NCBI GenBank assembly: GCA_033439265.1 | Contig: JAVTVX010000026.1 | Coordinates: forward strand, 9,673,001 to 9,737,000 | Direction of reading: 5' to 3' | DNA from: Dillenia suffruticosa | Lineage: Eukaryota; Streptophyta; Magnoliopsida; Dilleniales; Dilleniaceae | Length of the DNA stretch: 64,000 bases | Shown here: positions 12,001-24,530 of the stretch, piece after piece | Layout of the letters: every line of letters begins with the position of its first letter | Position numbering within the stretch: position 1 is the stretch's first letter | The notes under the pieces: generated by a model | The model's input: only the letters and a program-made list of their open reading frames with translations | Told to the model about the DNA's origin: nothing | Database searches by the model: none | Program-made: the position numbers and the translations under genes

Positions 12001-14078
12001 GCCAAAACTAGAGTAAGCTATCATTTAAAATCTTGCATTAAATATATTTAATATTTAAAATTCTAAAAATAATATTCTAAATAATAAAATTGCAATTGCA
12101 AGTATTTTCTCTCAAAAAAATATCAATTTTGTCCTTCTTTCGATTCTTTTTTCCAAACCCTCTTTCCATCGTTAGAAAATAATCAATTTTTCCTACCTTT
12201 CTCATTATATTATAAAAATTTTACATGTTAATATTGCTATATAATATATTCAAACAAGGTATTCTAAATGCTAGTATTTTAGATAAAAATTTCTCATTTG
12301 AAATCAATATGTAAATCTAAATCCCTGTCAACATCAAATGCAACTTAATAATTAAAATTGCAACTCACCCACTATTTCTCAATTAGAAATGCAATTCCAT
12401 AGTTTAAATTGTAAATTATAATTGAACAGAATATTGTTGGATTAAGGTGAAGCAAGAAGTGATAGTAATTGTATAATATAAAGAAAGCACATTATTTCAT
12501 ATCATTTTGAAATTTTTTAAGACAAATAACAATTTTCTTATCAATGAAATGAGGTAAATTAAATTGCAATTAGGAAAGAGTAAGCTATTTGGAAATTTTC
12601 TAGGTTTTTTTTTTTTTTTTTTCATTTAATACTTCAAAAGGAAATAGGACGAATCAGTTGAGTTAGAACTTGGTAAAGAAATTTTCTGTTTAATAAGATA
12701 TGTCAATCAATCATAGGGGGATTCATGGCTTAAATGATTTAATGGTTGGAACATGCATATTTTATCAAGGAAAATTCAACGTGCCGCGATGTAAATAAAA
12801 TGGTGAAAAAAGAGTGCCGTAAGCGTTGATAGAAAAGAAACGTGTAGCGTCAGAATAATAACTAACCTGAACGATCCAGTTCACCATCAGGAACCGTTGC
12901 TGGAGAATAAGATCGCCGAATTCCGTAGTGGAGAGGTATTCCTCGGCGTAGTCGTGAATGAACACTTGCTCTCTCTCTCTGCTTCTCAACAATTGGTAGC
13001 TCTCTTCGACTTCTTCGTCTTCCAAACTCAATAACTGAAATTTAATTAACAAAAACAAAATTTCAGAAAATCAGATACTCTCGCTCATTTAACACATCAC
13101 TAACGAGTTTTTAGCTTCAAATTATACCGTGAATTCATCTTTAGAGGATTTGAATTTGGGAAGAGAGTCGGGTCTGAAGAAATGTTGACTGTATTCACGG
13201 AACAATGAGAAACACGGTGACGGAGTCGAATCTCCGGACGATTTCTCGGAGAATTCGCTTCCTGTTTCCCGCCAGATCGATGGACTGTAATCTGAAAATT
13301 CAGTTTCTGAATTATCTGCTAACGTCTCCAATTCGATTTCGTAACTCGACGCGTAATTCGAAACGTCGTCGTATGAGAACTGTTCGGTACAAGCAAGATC
13401 CTGATCTAATTCTAGAAGTTCTGTTTTCAACTCCGTCGTCGACTCCGAGTGAAAATTTGCCATTGTTTTGGCTTCATCTTGAACACCGGAAGTGATTGAA
13501 ACAGTTTCGCTCTCTTTAACCTTGAATTTACCGGCACCAGAATTCAAACAATAGCCGGGAACTTCTCCCGAGCGAGTAACAGCAATAGAATCTTCATTTT
13601 CTCTTGATTGCTTGAAATTCTCAGTTTCATTGGAAACTCTTTTCTTCAATTTCGAATCGATACTAATAAAAAGTCGACTATCTGCAGCTTCAGAACATGA
13701 TTCAACGCAAGAATACTCAGAAACTTCAGGTTCGTCATTGCTAACAGTTCTCTTCTCTTCCTTCTTTTCAATCTCTCTGCATTTGTTATAGGATCTAGTC
13801 ACTCTTCGAAACTGTTCTTCCCCATAGGCACTGATCTCATCGAACTCTCTCTTCTTCGAGTAGCTTCTCGGTTTGCAGTCCAATCCGAAAGTGACTCTAC
13901 TGGAATTACTAGAAATTTCACGGGAAAAACGAGAAGAGCAAGTCGAATCTAGAGGAAGAGCAGTGTAAACCTTGTCAATTGCAGAGAAGAGTGAAGACCG
14001 AAGAATTGGAGAGATTTGAGAGCGCTTTCGACGAGGCAGCTTTGATCGAAACTTCTTGGAATGCTGCATAAACTCCAT
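9074..14078 (-). CDS. SDS: SDS (SOLO DANCERS) meiotic cyclin, complete gene
   Basis: Plant-specific cyclin required for DMC1-dependent repair between homologous chromosomes, synapsis and crossing-over in male and female meiosis; it acts with cyclin-dependent kinases in the meiocyte nucleus (known from Arabidopsis and rice). Seven exons join in frame with GT-AG introns: 13128-14078, 12867-13034, 10812-10978, 9889-10017, 9574-9754, 9231-9275, 9074-9106, giving 557 codons, close to the Arabidopsis length of about 580. Residues 1-317 are a low-conservation N-terminal region with a basic patch KLPRRKRSQ (about 13-21) and many Ser/Glu. The cyclin core covers about 318-557: [105 protein letters not shown] at the C terminus. 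The first ATG of exon 1 is the start. Intron 2 (1.9 kb) is the longest. No defects seen. Confidence 0.93.
11409..11498. repeat. Perfect 45-bp tandem duplication in SDS intron 2
   Basis: Two adjacent copies (11409-11453 and 11454-11498) start AGTGTCCATTCAAACACCCC and differ only at the very end. It is intronic and keeps the gene intact. Confidence 0.85.
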
Positions 14079-14340
14079 AGTCAGATTCTTTTAGTTCAAT
14101 TTGGCTTCGATTTCTAGTTCATAGATGAAATTCAGAGAGAGATGGTTCGATTTGATTGAGAGTGAGAGAAGGGTTGGGGAAGAAGTGAATAGAGAGAAGC
14201 GAGAGTAAAGTGTGTGAAGTCAGTTAAGAACGTTGTTGTTGTTGAAGTGAAGAGAGATAGAGAGAGAGAGTGCGTCACGATCTCTGGTCTCCACGTAAAC
14301 GACCTCTCTTTCTTTCTGGACCCCACGTCTTCCATTCCAC
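14079..14340 (-). promoter_or_regulatory. SDS 5' leader and proximal promoter
   Basis: On the gene strand this is CT-rich (CTCTCTCT runs at about 14256-14276), as plant leaders and Y-patch promoters often are. A TATTTTATAG sequence lies about 400 bp upstream of the ATG (14479-14489); I cannot tell whether it is the TATA box. Confidence 0.4.
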
Positions 14341-16030
14341 GATCGTTAACTTAAGTCTTGCTAACGTCCGTTTTAACGAACTCATTGTTTCTGTTTCTGT
14401 TGTGGCCTAATGACTTTTTCAGATCTAGTTTCTCCAATGTGGTGTTCACCAGTGAGTTGAGATCAAGGTGCCCGAGCATCTATAAAATAGGATGAGCACA
14501 AATATATAGTCAAATATATAAAAAAAAAAATTAAATTTTTTAATTAAATTCTGAATTCAAAATTTAAAAATAAAAAAATTTATATTAGAAAATTCTTCTA
14601 ATTTAAATATGATAACATTCTAATCGAATCAGTTACGATATAGTTATGGAAATTGTTTATAAAAAAAAATAAAACAAGACAAGGACCGGGCCATACTCGG
14701 GTTGGTGTGTTGGTTAGAATAGGAAGAGAGGATAAGTATATGGTCCAAACCAAGCGAGCATATTTGAACTTTTGAATTCCATTATAGTCACCGCTATTGC
14801 GCATATTATTACATCTTAGGCTGGCTTAACAGAGAGAAAAGTACAACCGGATTTCCATGAATCATATTCTTGCTTGTGATAGGCTTGGCTAGATTGCAAG
14901 AATTGAATGAGCTATAAATCTTGGATCACCACTGCATGTCCAAAATGCTGACAGAACACACTTTCACCAAAACATCTCATTTTGAAGCTTCTAAGTCATT
15001 ATATGCAAATTAAATTAAGAAAGAATCAACAATCTCCCCGCCCCATATGTGTATCGAAATTCATATGCTTGGTTGGCATGGAAAAATTAGGATTTTTTCC
15101 TTAGAGGGACAAATAGGAGAGAAATAAATATTATCTAAATGAATTGCTCTTTTCATATCCAAAGAAGATAGTAATGATCACCAGCTCTTGACGAACTCTT
15201 TCACTTGTGTTGGTTGGAGGTCGTTCCATGACCCATCAACATCGATAGACCAGCTTTAACCATAAAAGGGTGGCTACACGTCATCCTATTCTCAAGAGGC
15301 CTATAACCTTTGGAGGGCTCCCAAATCCTCCACTTCTTTATCTTTGTCGTAGTGATTCTAAAAGAGGTTTGTAAGGCAAGAAACCTATTGCTGCATTCGG
15401 AAAACAAAAATGAAACTAATCCAAAAGCGCTGACCATTGTTGCATTAGGAAATGTCAAACGATTGAATCATTTTAGTACCAGATTCAACTTGGCAAAAAC
15501 ATCTCGCGAACAATTAAATGTAATTTTGATATTACTTTTAAATTTCCCTCCTCATCTAAATCAGCAGTTATAGGAAATGATAAAAGAAGTACCATGTCAA
15601 TTTGGGTCAACTCTTCCCCCCCCCTCCCCCCAAAAAAAAAATCCCTTGAGGTGGTGACCTGCAGCAGCCTTAAAAGCATGACAATTGTTCAATGAATTTG
15701 ATCGCCAATCATACTAGTTTGAAGCTCTAAATGTTTCCTCTTCTCTGGAATATTGGAATGTCTTGCCAACATGTTAGTTTGAACGTAATTAGGTCAATGG
15801 TTCTTCTATAAAAAACTGAAGAAATTCTTTCAAGAGTGTAACCGATAGATGAGAGAATTTCAAAATTAACGGCTAGTGTCCAACAACTCAAACTGTCCCA
15901 ATTGATTCGATAATTAGTTCCAACCATAACGATTAATTAGTTGAATTAGTTATGTTGGTTGCATAAATTATCAATGAGTTTGTACAAATAGCTTGAATGA
16001 TTGAAGCAATAACAAGAATTTAGGTTTTTG
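14341..16030. other. Intergenic, nothing firmly recognised
   Basis: AT-rich. A stretch at 15200-15460 has a more coding-like composition but no motif I know. The upstream part of a gypsy LTR may begin somewhere after about 15500, but I could not place its start. Confidence 0.4.
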
Positions 16031-16082
16031 CTCTCTCTCTCTCTCTCTCTCTCTCTATGTGTGTGTGTGTGTGTGTGTGTGT
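16031..16082. repeat. (CT)n(GT)n microsatellite
   Basis: About 13 CT units followed by about 12 GT units. Confidence 0.95.
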
Positions 16083-16288
16083 ATTCTTCCCTAATTCTTT
16101 CTCTCTTCAACATTTCATTACTCTTTTCTTCATTTCCATTCATATCATTCTTTCTCGACCTTGATTGCAGCTGATCGCTTATGCACTATTTCGCTTTTCT
16201 CAGTCATATGCATGCTTCGTTTTCTTTCAAAACCAAAGAGTGTATTCACCCAGCTTTAATTCTCACTTTTGAGAATTAGGTCGTGACA
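16083..16288 (+). repeat. 3' part of a gypsy 5' LTR
   Basis: Ends GAATTAGGTCGTGACA at 16288, just before a primer binding site, which is how many plant gypsy LTRs end. The upstream limit of the LTR was not found. Confidence 0.5.
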
Positions 16289-16292
16289 AAAT

Positions 16293-16306
16293 TGGTATTA
16301 GAGTCC
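16293..16306 (+). other. Primer binding site of the gypsy element
   Basis: TGGTATTAGAGTCC, two transitions away from TGGTATCAGAGCC (initiator tRNA-Met complement). Confidence 0.6.
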
Positions 16307-19300
16307 ATGATATTCAGTGAAGCCCCAAGTAACGGTAGAAGGAACCCGATTCAAAGCTATCAACGAACAATTCAAGAAGCAAGAGGCAAAAATGCAAGAA
16401 AATCACCTTGAATTAGGACAAAGATTGGATGTACAATCTCAAAAATTTAAGAAATAGGAGGCAAAAATACATGAAAATCATTTGAAACGATAAAGGAGAT
16501 TGGATGAATAATCTCAGAAACTAGAAGCTTCCATGACTAGTGTGGATAGTAGATTCAATATTATCTTGAAAATGCTAAATAGAGACAGAACAAAGAACAA
16601 GATGTTAATAGACCTTCTAAATCCCCGATCTACCAACCCCTATGGAAGGGAGGTCAAAGATAGAGATGGGGCCTCATTTAATCAAGAAAGATCTTATTAG
16701 TCATGGTTCCTTGCCAAACCCACCAAAAATTGAGCTTCCAATATTCACAGGAGAAAATCCACAAATATAGCTAAGAAAATGCAACAAATTCTTTACAACG
16801 CATCAGGACATATGTAGATACCATCAAAATCTATTTAGATGGTAAAGTAGAAATCTGGGTTTGAAACTATAAAAGAAAGAGATGGATTTGGAAGAATTTT
16901 CCAAACTTCTATGTCAATGCTTTGAAGCTAAAGGGGTTCATGATGAGGTTGAGGAGTTTAATAAGCTACATCAAAATAGTTCACTAAAGTCTATTTCATC
17001 TGCAATTTTATCAACGGAATGAAAGAAGAAATTAAGGCTATGCTAAGAATGCTTAAGCCAACCACTTTATTTCAAGCTTTTGAGATTGCAACCCTTCATA
17101 AACAATCTATGAAACTAGTTAAATAAAGAAGTGCTGGACTGAATAAGAGCTGGGATCTCACAAAAGTAAGACTTGGGACAAAGAATCCAGGAGGAACAAC
17201 TGCAAATTTCAAAGGCTCTATAATTAAAGGAAAAGTATGAACAACTGGAGCTATTTTTTAGTATAAAACCCCCTAAAATTTTACCCTAAGAAATGCAATA
17301 CATATAAGTTAACAATAAATGCTTTAAGTCTAGGGAAAAGTACACAACAGGATATCAAAGAAGAACTACAAGGCAAAGGAAAATGAAGATGAGAAAAGAC
17401 CTCAACATAGTCACAGCAATAGAAGATGAAAAAAGACTAGAACTCAAAGAAACAAAGGAAAATGAAGAACTGATAGTAAGACTGTTGTGTATCTTTATGT
17501 GTTTATAGCACTACAAGGCACATGAGGAGAATTGTTCATAACAATATTAGTGGATACTAGTATTCCAACAGCTTTTTTAATCAAATGTTGGTGGAAGAGC
17601 TTAAAATGCAACTTGAAGAGAATAAGCCCTTACATGCTATCCTTGCAAATGGTAGCTAAATAAGCAGTCATATCCAAGTTAAGGAGCGTGAAATGGAGCA
17701 TACAAGGATGCCATTCTTCCTTTGATCTAAGAGTAATCAATTTAAGAGGATGGGATATTATATTGGGGATAGACTAGATGTATAATTTTAGTCCCATTTC
17801 ATATGACTTCAAATTGTTACAAGTCAAGCTTGCAAGTAAAGAAGGAAAAATTATTTTGGTAGGCAAGGTAGAAAAATCTAAAATGAAGCTAGTTCGAGGA
17901 AAGACTATAAAAAATTTCAAAACATAGTAGCTACAAAGCTATGCTACTCTCAATATGACTTCAAATGCCAATCACAACCAAATGTAGAAATCCATTTCTG
18001 CATTACTTCAACAGTTTGGATATGTGCTCATTGCATCCAATTCATTGTCACTAGAGAGATATCATGATTACTCCATTCCCCTTAAATAAGAGGCTCAACC
18101 CTTCAAACTTCAGTCTTATAGATATCCATATTTTTAGAAAACTAAAATTGAGAAGCAAATGTGAGAGATGTTGAGTAATGGGATAGTCAGATACAGCAAC
18201 AACCCATTTGTTTCCCCAGTGCTATTGGTTAAGAAAAAAGACAATATTTGGAGTTTCTATGTAGAATATAGACAACTCAACAATCTCACTTAAGGATAGT
18301 TATCTCATTCTTAACATTGATGAATGGTTGGATTAGTTTCATGGTTCAAAACTATTCTCTTAGATTGACCTTAGGGTAGACTATAACCAAATTGGCATTA
18401 GACCCAATGATGTACCTAAAACAACCTTCCAAAGTCATTATGGGCATTTTGAATTCCTTGTTATGCCATTTGGCCTAACTAATGTTCTAGTTACCTTTCA
18501 GTTTTTAATGAATCACATGCTTCAATCCATCTTAAAAGATTTGTGTTCGCATTTATGATATCTTGATATATAGTCCTAACTTGCCAATCCATATTCAGAA
18601 TCTTAGAGAGGTTCTTCTAACTCTAAGACAACATCAGTTGTTTGTCTCCAATTGCACATTCACACAATTTTCGATGGAATATTTAGGACAAATAGTGTCT
18701 CTCTTAGGGGTGAAAATGGATTCCAAGAAGACTGAATGCATCATGTCCTAGCCAATTCTTGTATCTGCCAAAGTCTTGAGAAGTTTCTTGGGTTTAATTG
18801 GATATTGTAGAAGGTTTATAAGAAACTATGGGGTCATGACTAAGCCTCTCAATGATCTTCAAAAGAAGGATAATTTTCATTGGAATAAAAGAGCTAATCA
18901 AGCCTTCTAACAACTCAAAACAGTAATAAGTATAACATCTATCATAAGGCTACCAGATTTCTCTAAGCCATTTATAATAGAAACTGATGTATGCTCAAAG
19001 GGTTAGGGACCTAATCTAATGCAAGAATGGTAGCCAATTGCTTACCTATGTAGGACTTTAGGACCCAAGAACCAAGGATTGCCTATCTATTAAAAAGAGT
19101 TAATGGCAGTAGTAATGACTATTATAAAATAGAAGTATTATTTGATGGATTATCACTTTATTATAAGAATTGATTATCAGAGTTTGAAGTATTTGTTGGA
19201 GTAGAAATTAACTAATACACCACAACATAGATGGCTCACCAAGTTGTTGGGATTGGACTATGAGATATAGTACAAAAAAGGGATGGAAAATAGGATAGCT

Positions 19301-19828
19301 AATGTATTATTAAGAAATGAGTTTCTAATAGATGAGTAGCAAAAAAGAATGTTAATGACTATATCTCTAGTTCAACCATAGTGGTTAAGAGAGGTTATTC
19401 AAAGCTATGAAAGGGACAATGAATGTCAAATATTAATAGCACAACTAACACTTGAACCTGATTGCAAGACAAATTTTTAGTTTCAGGATGGAATTCTCAA
19501 GTTCAAAGGGGAAATATATGTAGGCAATGGCTTTCAATTAAGGACCAATACAACAAATGCATGGCTCTGTTATGGGGGGATATTCAGGACAGAATGACAC
19601 CTTGCAAGGGGTGAAGGCTATTTTATATTGGCCTTCAATAAAAGCAGCTGTGATCAAGTCTGTGCAAAAACATGAAATGTCTTAGAGAAACAAATATGAG
19701 AATGTGCCTTACACTAGATTGCTTCAAACCCTACCCATACCTTCCCAAGCTTGGTCTTAGGGATATGAAATTATTTTGGTAGTCATTGATAGATTTACTA
19801 AGTTCAACCATTTTATCTCATTTTTTTT
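16307..19828 (+). pseudogene. Decayed Ty3/gypsy gag-pol
   Basis: Gag-like text at about 16310-17110 (KMQENHLELGQRLDVQSQKF; LPNPPKIELPIFTGENPQ-like; EEFNKLHQ). Reverse transcriptase at about 18170-18760: [56 protein letters not shown]-like, then LRSFLGLIGYCRRFIRNYG. RNase H at about 18960-19320. Integrase entry at about 19600-19828: VKAILYWPSIKAAV, LLQTLPIPSQAWS, VIDRFTKFNHFISFF. The order reverse transcriptase before integrase is that of gypsy. Many stops (often TAG or TAA for CAG/TGG) show that it is dead. The integrase is cut off at about 19828 by other repeat sequence. Confidence 0.8.
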
Positions 19829-19965
19829 CACTTTCTTTAATGAGTCTCCTCCATCAATTCTAATAAGTCAAATATCATAAAATATAAATATTAATGTAAT
19901 ATTTATTCAAAAATAATAAAAAATCAATCACAAATATTATAAATATTTAAGTCATATTATCGACT
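19829..19965 (-). repeat. Fragment of the LTR found intact at 25567-27071
   Basis: Matches the right end of that LTR (26930-27071). Shared text includes CTCCATCRATTCTAATA, TCAAATAT, and AAAAATCAATCACAAATATTA. Confidence 0.65.
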
Positions 19966-21380
19966 AAATAAATAGTAAATTTCAACCAACACTCTTCACA
20001 CTTATAAAAGTTTTTGAATCTATGACAGTCTAGTTGATAGATTCATACAAGATGTTGACGGAACTTTTAAACACTTAAAAAGCCCGCCCATGGTCATTGA
20101 AGATAGTTGACTAAACTTCCCAGAGAAGTCAACTAAATCTATTAAGACTTGAAAGAAAACTTAGTCAAAAGAACAAGAGCTTCGGTCACTATGACAGAAA
20201 TTTCATTAAGTAAGCACAAGTAGTTAAGTCATCGACTAACACATTAGTTTAGTTAACTAAATCTAATAGTCACATAGCTTTGAACTTAGTTTGTTATCAT
20301 ATTCCTTACACACTCTCCACTCGACTAAATTTCTACCTTATTTGACTAAATAGAACAAATTAGTTGACATTCAACTAAATACAGTCTACTAGGCATGAAC
20401 CTCAAAATACATCAATCGACCAATTCTCTGGATTCTTCGACCATAAGAAATCCAGTCGACACATAATAAATTTTAGTCTACAAATAATGGACAAAATAAA
20501 CACATATAACACATTAGCCAACTAAGATAGTAGAATTTTCCACTAAGTGTAACAATGGTCGACGAATGCAACAGAGTAGTTGACTAAGTACATCTAAACT
20601 CAGACAAATTAGATACATTCAAAAGATTTAGTCGACTATGATTAAATATTAATCGACTAATCATCTGTAGAAACATATTAGTAGTCGACTAGGTATAACA
20701 AGTTGTTGATACAATCAAAAATTGAAATTCAAATTAGATAGTCAATAGGACCCTAATATTAGTCGACCCATTGTTTCTAGTGATCATTTCTATGGAAAAG
20801 CAAACAGGTGGTTGAACTCAACAATCACAGTAGATCAATTGTTCAAATTAGTAAATGAGATTATAAAACCTCACCAGATCTTTAAAATTAGACTGTTAGA
20901 GCCAACAAGTCTAGTCCTAAAATTGAGCATTATTCTTTGAATATCCTTTAATCTGAACTCTAAAAAAAAACACTTTGTGATCTGTATATTTATTATGAGA
21001 GCACAGAATCAGACCATTAAGAGTTACTGTATTTATTCTTGATTTTTATACTTTAACCGTTATAATCAGACAAAGAATAAGGGTATCTCTTTGTTATGTG
21101 TGCTCTGTGGTATGTGCATGTGTAAGTTTTGAAGAGTAAACTATAAAGTGTAACTAGAACCTATAAATCTAGTTGTTTGTACAATTTGACTAAAATAGTG
21201 AAAATCCATGAGTTTGCCTAGGAGTGGATATACATCGATTGGGTAGAATCGTATAAAACCTTATATCTCTTCTTTATTTATTTTTTTTGTCCTTCACTTT
21301 GCTCTATAAATTCTAGTTAACCCAAAAATTGTAAAAATAGCCAAACAACCTATTCAACCCCATTCTAACTTGTTTTGCAA

Positions 21381-21393
21381 TTGGCATCATAAT
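21381..21393 (+). other. Primer binding site of the SIRE-like element
   Basis: TTGGCATCATAAT just after TTTTGCAA. It resembles TTGGTATCAGAGC with several changes. Confidence 0.45.
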
Positions 21394-21481
21394 AGGTATC
21401 TAGCCTTTAGGTCTCACAACCTTAGAATAAAGATCCTTGCCTCCATTCCACCTTCAAAAATCCCAAATGACCTTGAATGGA

Positions 21482-22320
21482 GACTCTGTTCCGGTTGAGG
21501 CATGCTCAACAAATATGGTACCCTTCTTTAATGGGAGCAACTTTAGTTACTGAAAACAAAGAATACGAAATTTCATCATAGCCCAAGATCTCAATGCCTG
21601 GGAAATTGTTGAAGAGGGGAACAAATTTCCTACCGAATAGATCGATGATATTCGTGTAGCGGTTAAAATGAAAAATATGACACCAGATCAGAAGAATGTC
21701 TACCAAACAAACTACAAAGCCATCAACCTTCTTAATCTTGCTCTAAGTATAAATGAATATAATCGAGTCTCATCATGCATCACATCTAAAGAAATTTCGA
21801 AGAGACTTGAAGCAATCTATAAGTGAACTGATCAAGTTCGAAAGAGCAAGATCAGACTATTGAAACAAGAATATGAAATTTTCAAGATGGAGGAGAAACT
21901 ATCACTGAAATAAAGACATGTTTCAATAAAATTGCAAATGAGTTGGGATTGCTTGGAAAAGGTATTCCTGAGGAAGACATGCTGGACATGGTTCTCAGAT
22001 GTTTACCCAAACCTTGGAAGCCCAAAGTCACAACAATTGAAGAATCAAAGAATCTCAAGACACTAACGATGGATGAACTTGTGGCATCTTTGATAACTCA
22101 TGAAATGAAATTGAATGTAAAAGATTCAGTCAGAGAAGAGAAAGGAAAAGGACCGGCTCTTAAGATTGAAAGAGAGGAAAGTTCCTTTGATTTAGAAGAT
22201 GAAGATGAGGAAGATCCTGTCTCACTGGCCAAGAAATTTAAGAGATTCATGTTGTGTAGAAAATGAAGATACAAATCAAATTTCAAAAAGCTAGACAAAA
22301 AATAAGAAATTAAATATTAT
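21482..22320 (+). pseudogene. copia gag (UBN2-type), N-terminal part
   Basis: FFNGSNFSY (about 21518), IAQDLNAWEIVEEGNKFPT (about 21575-21635), MKNMTPDQKNVYQTNYKAIN, then an open stretch at 21943-22266 with LGLLGKGIPEEDMLDMVLRC, PKPWKPKVTTIEESKNLKTL and MDELVASLITHEMKLN. This is the UBN2/gag-polypeptide family of copia elements. Frameshifts and a stop at 22264 break it, and the solo LTR at 22321 splits it from its zinc-knuckle part at 25327. Confidence 0.85.
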
Positions 22321-23222
22321 GCTAAAAAAAAGGGGGATTGGAGACGCAGTGTTTTGGGGCAAAACGCTGCGTCCCCAATTTGGGGATTAGAGTTAAAACC
22401 CTAACCCCCCTTCTCTCTCTCTCTCTCTCTCCCCGACTTTTCCTCTTTCGCGGCTGTTCGTCTTCTTCCGCGGCCGTTTGTCTTCCTCCGCCACAGCCAC
22501 AGCCACCGCCATAGCCACCGTCTCCTTCTTCTCCTTCTTTTTCATCATCTTCTTCTTCTTCTTCTTCTCTCCCTCTCGCTGTCGCTCTCTCCCTTCGGCT
22601 TCGCCACTCTGCCGCAGTCCCTTCCCCTTCCGCCACCACCGCACGCCACCGCTCGCGATTGCCGCTGCTCCTTCCACCACCGCAAGCCTCCGCGAGCGCA
22701 ACCCAACACCTTCTGCCACCTCGCAATCCAACTAGCGCGATCCTCACCGCACGAGCACAGCACGAACACAGTGCACCTCAGCCCGCAGCGCGAGCCTAGG
22801 CCGCGAGCAGGACCGAGCGCGCGCGGGCCGGCGCACGAGCTCGCGCGGGCCGGCGCACGAGCGCGCACCAGCTCAGCGCAGGAGCACACGGGCGCGCACC
22901 AGCGCACGGGCGAACACCAGCCCGCAAGCCACTACGGCCCGCGAGCCACTGTCAGCCCGCAGGCCCATCAGCTGCAGGCCCATCGGCCCGCTAGCCGCAG
23001 GCCCATCACCCGCAGGCCCGCCAACCTACAGGCCCATCACCCGCAGGCCCACTAGCCCGCAGGCCTGCTGGCCCGCTAGCCCACTGGCCCACAAACCGCG
23101 AGCCCGCTAGCCGAAGCCCACTGGCCCGTTGACCCGCGAACCACGAGCCCGCTGTAGCCCATGAGCCCACGACGGCCCGCGACGGCCCGTGAGCCCGTGA
23201 TAGCTCACGAACTTCCACCCAG

Positions 23223-23290
23223 GTAAATAACTTAGGGTTTTGCTTCTGATTTAAGTGTTTAAATCTAACAAATAAATCTTATTTTGATAG
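23223..23290 (+). other. Intron-like GT-AG sequence in LTR B1, absent from B2
   Basis: CCCAG is followed by GTAAATAACTTAGGG... and ...ATTTTGATAG is followed by GAAACACTAC. In B2 the text reads CGCAG then GAAACCCTAC (junction 62615/62616) with nothing between. The missing block starts with GTAAAT, ends with TAG and is T-rich, as a small plant intron would be. The A-family LTRs hold a similar 87-88 bp block at the same place (51551-51638, 54071-54157, 60870-60956). Confidence 0.6.
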
Positions 23291-24212
23291 GAAACACTAC
23301 AGACCTTGGAGTGACCGAAACGACATTCGGACGAGACTCTGCGCTTTGAGAAAACCCTAGGTGAGGAGATCTCGGCTCTAACTGATACATTGAATGAATA
23401 TAGGATTGAATTTAAGATGAAAGGTTCTGTATATATCTAGAGTGTAAGTAGAATGCGAATAGAATACAAATTCTGAAATAATTATATGTGATTTTGAATG
23501 TTAAAGTATAGAATGTTATAGAAACTTGATGGTTTGATACGAAAGAAGCATATTATAGAATCATAAAATCATTTCGAGTTAACTCAAATAGTTTCCCTTA
23601 GAGTTAAACTTTGAAATATGCATGAAAGTATCTGGATTGTAGGGTTGGAATGAAATGATCCGTAAAGTGGAGGATATTGTACATTTCATGTCTTTCGGAT
23701 AAACCCTAAAGATGCTTGAGAAATTGATATTTAATTTTGATGATCTGATTAGGTTGATCTTTTTTTTTTAGACTCGAGAAATCAAATTGGATTGGTTTTG
23801 AAAATAGGGAGTGACCACCCTCCCTAAAACTGTGAGTGGGATTTTGACATTCGCTATTAATTGAAAATCATATTTCAAAAATACTTTTTAAATGACATGT
23901 TTCTGCAAAATGTATAATTGTTAGAATTTTCGAATATTTTATGAAATGTTTTGTGACCTTTGGAGTGTCTTAATTTATGAATTTATCGATATACATTCAT
24001 GAGTTTTGATAATTGAATATTGTGCCACATTTTCGACATATTGACATGTTTTAATACTTCCACTGTATTGGCACATGGTTTGAAATGGATTTACTTATAT
24101 ATTTGGGTTGTATGCCCGGCCGACGTTATGATATGATGCATGGGGCTATATGCCTGGCCGATATAGTGATGGGATGCATAGGGCTACGTGCCCGGCCAAT
24201 ATGATATTGTGA

Positions 24213-24530
24213 TCCGTAGCTACGAAGGACATCTGGTAGAGGCACCCCTTGTGTCCGGATACGTTTCGGCCAGAGGTATTTGTCAGATCGTCATGTGTAT
24301 GGGTGTCCTAGGTTGACCCTCTTCGGAGAGGACGTTGAGTACGGCTCTGTTTAGCACCAGGTGGGGGCACCATACACGGCCGACTAGTTATATGTACATT
24401 ATTATTATTTACAGGTTAGTTAGGGTAGTCTGTGGCCAACATTGGGGCAGAGAGCCATTATTTAATACTTACATTTGGAAAAACCCCTAATACGCCGTTC
24501 TTGGTCGAGGTAGACCATTGCCAGGAATAT
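24213..24530 (+). other. Predicted structured RNA domain in LTR B1
   Basis: Copy of the domain described at 63436-63745. The outer stem ATCTG/CAGAT, the GTGTATGG/CCATACAC helix and the TGGTC/GACCA hairpin are kept. The central CGGATAC stem has decayed on its 3' side (GTATTTG). Confidence 0.5.

Noticed and set aside
13205-13495. Plus-strand frame inside SDS exon 1
   Set aside because: Shadow of the minus-strand exon.
15201-15458. Possible host gene fragment on the minus strand
   Set aside because: Composition is somewhat coding-like, but no motif, splice structure or family match could be seen.
22478-23218. Ser/Pro/Ala-rich frames in LTR B1
   Set aside because: Same composition effect. They are not kept in B2.
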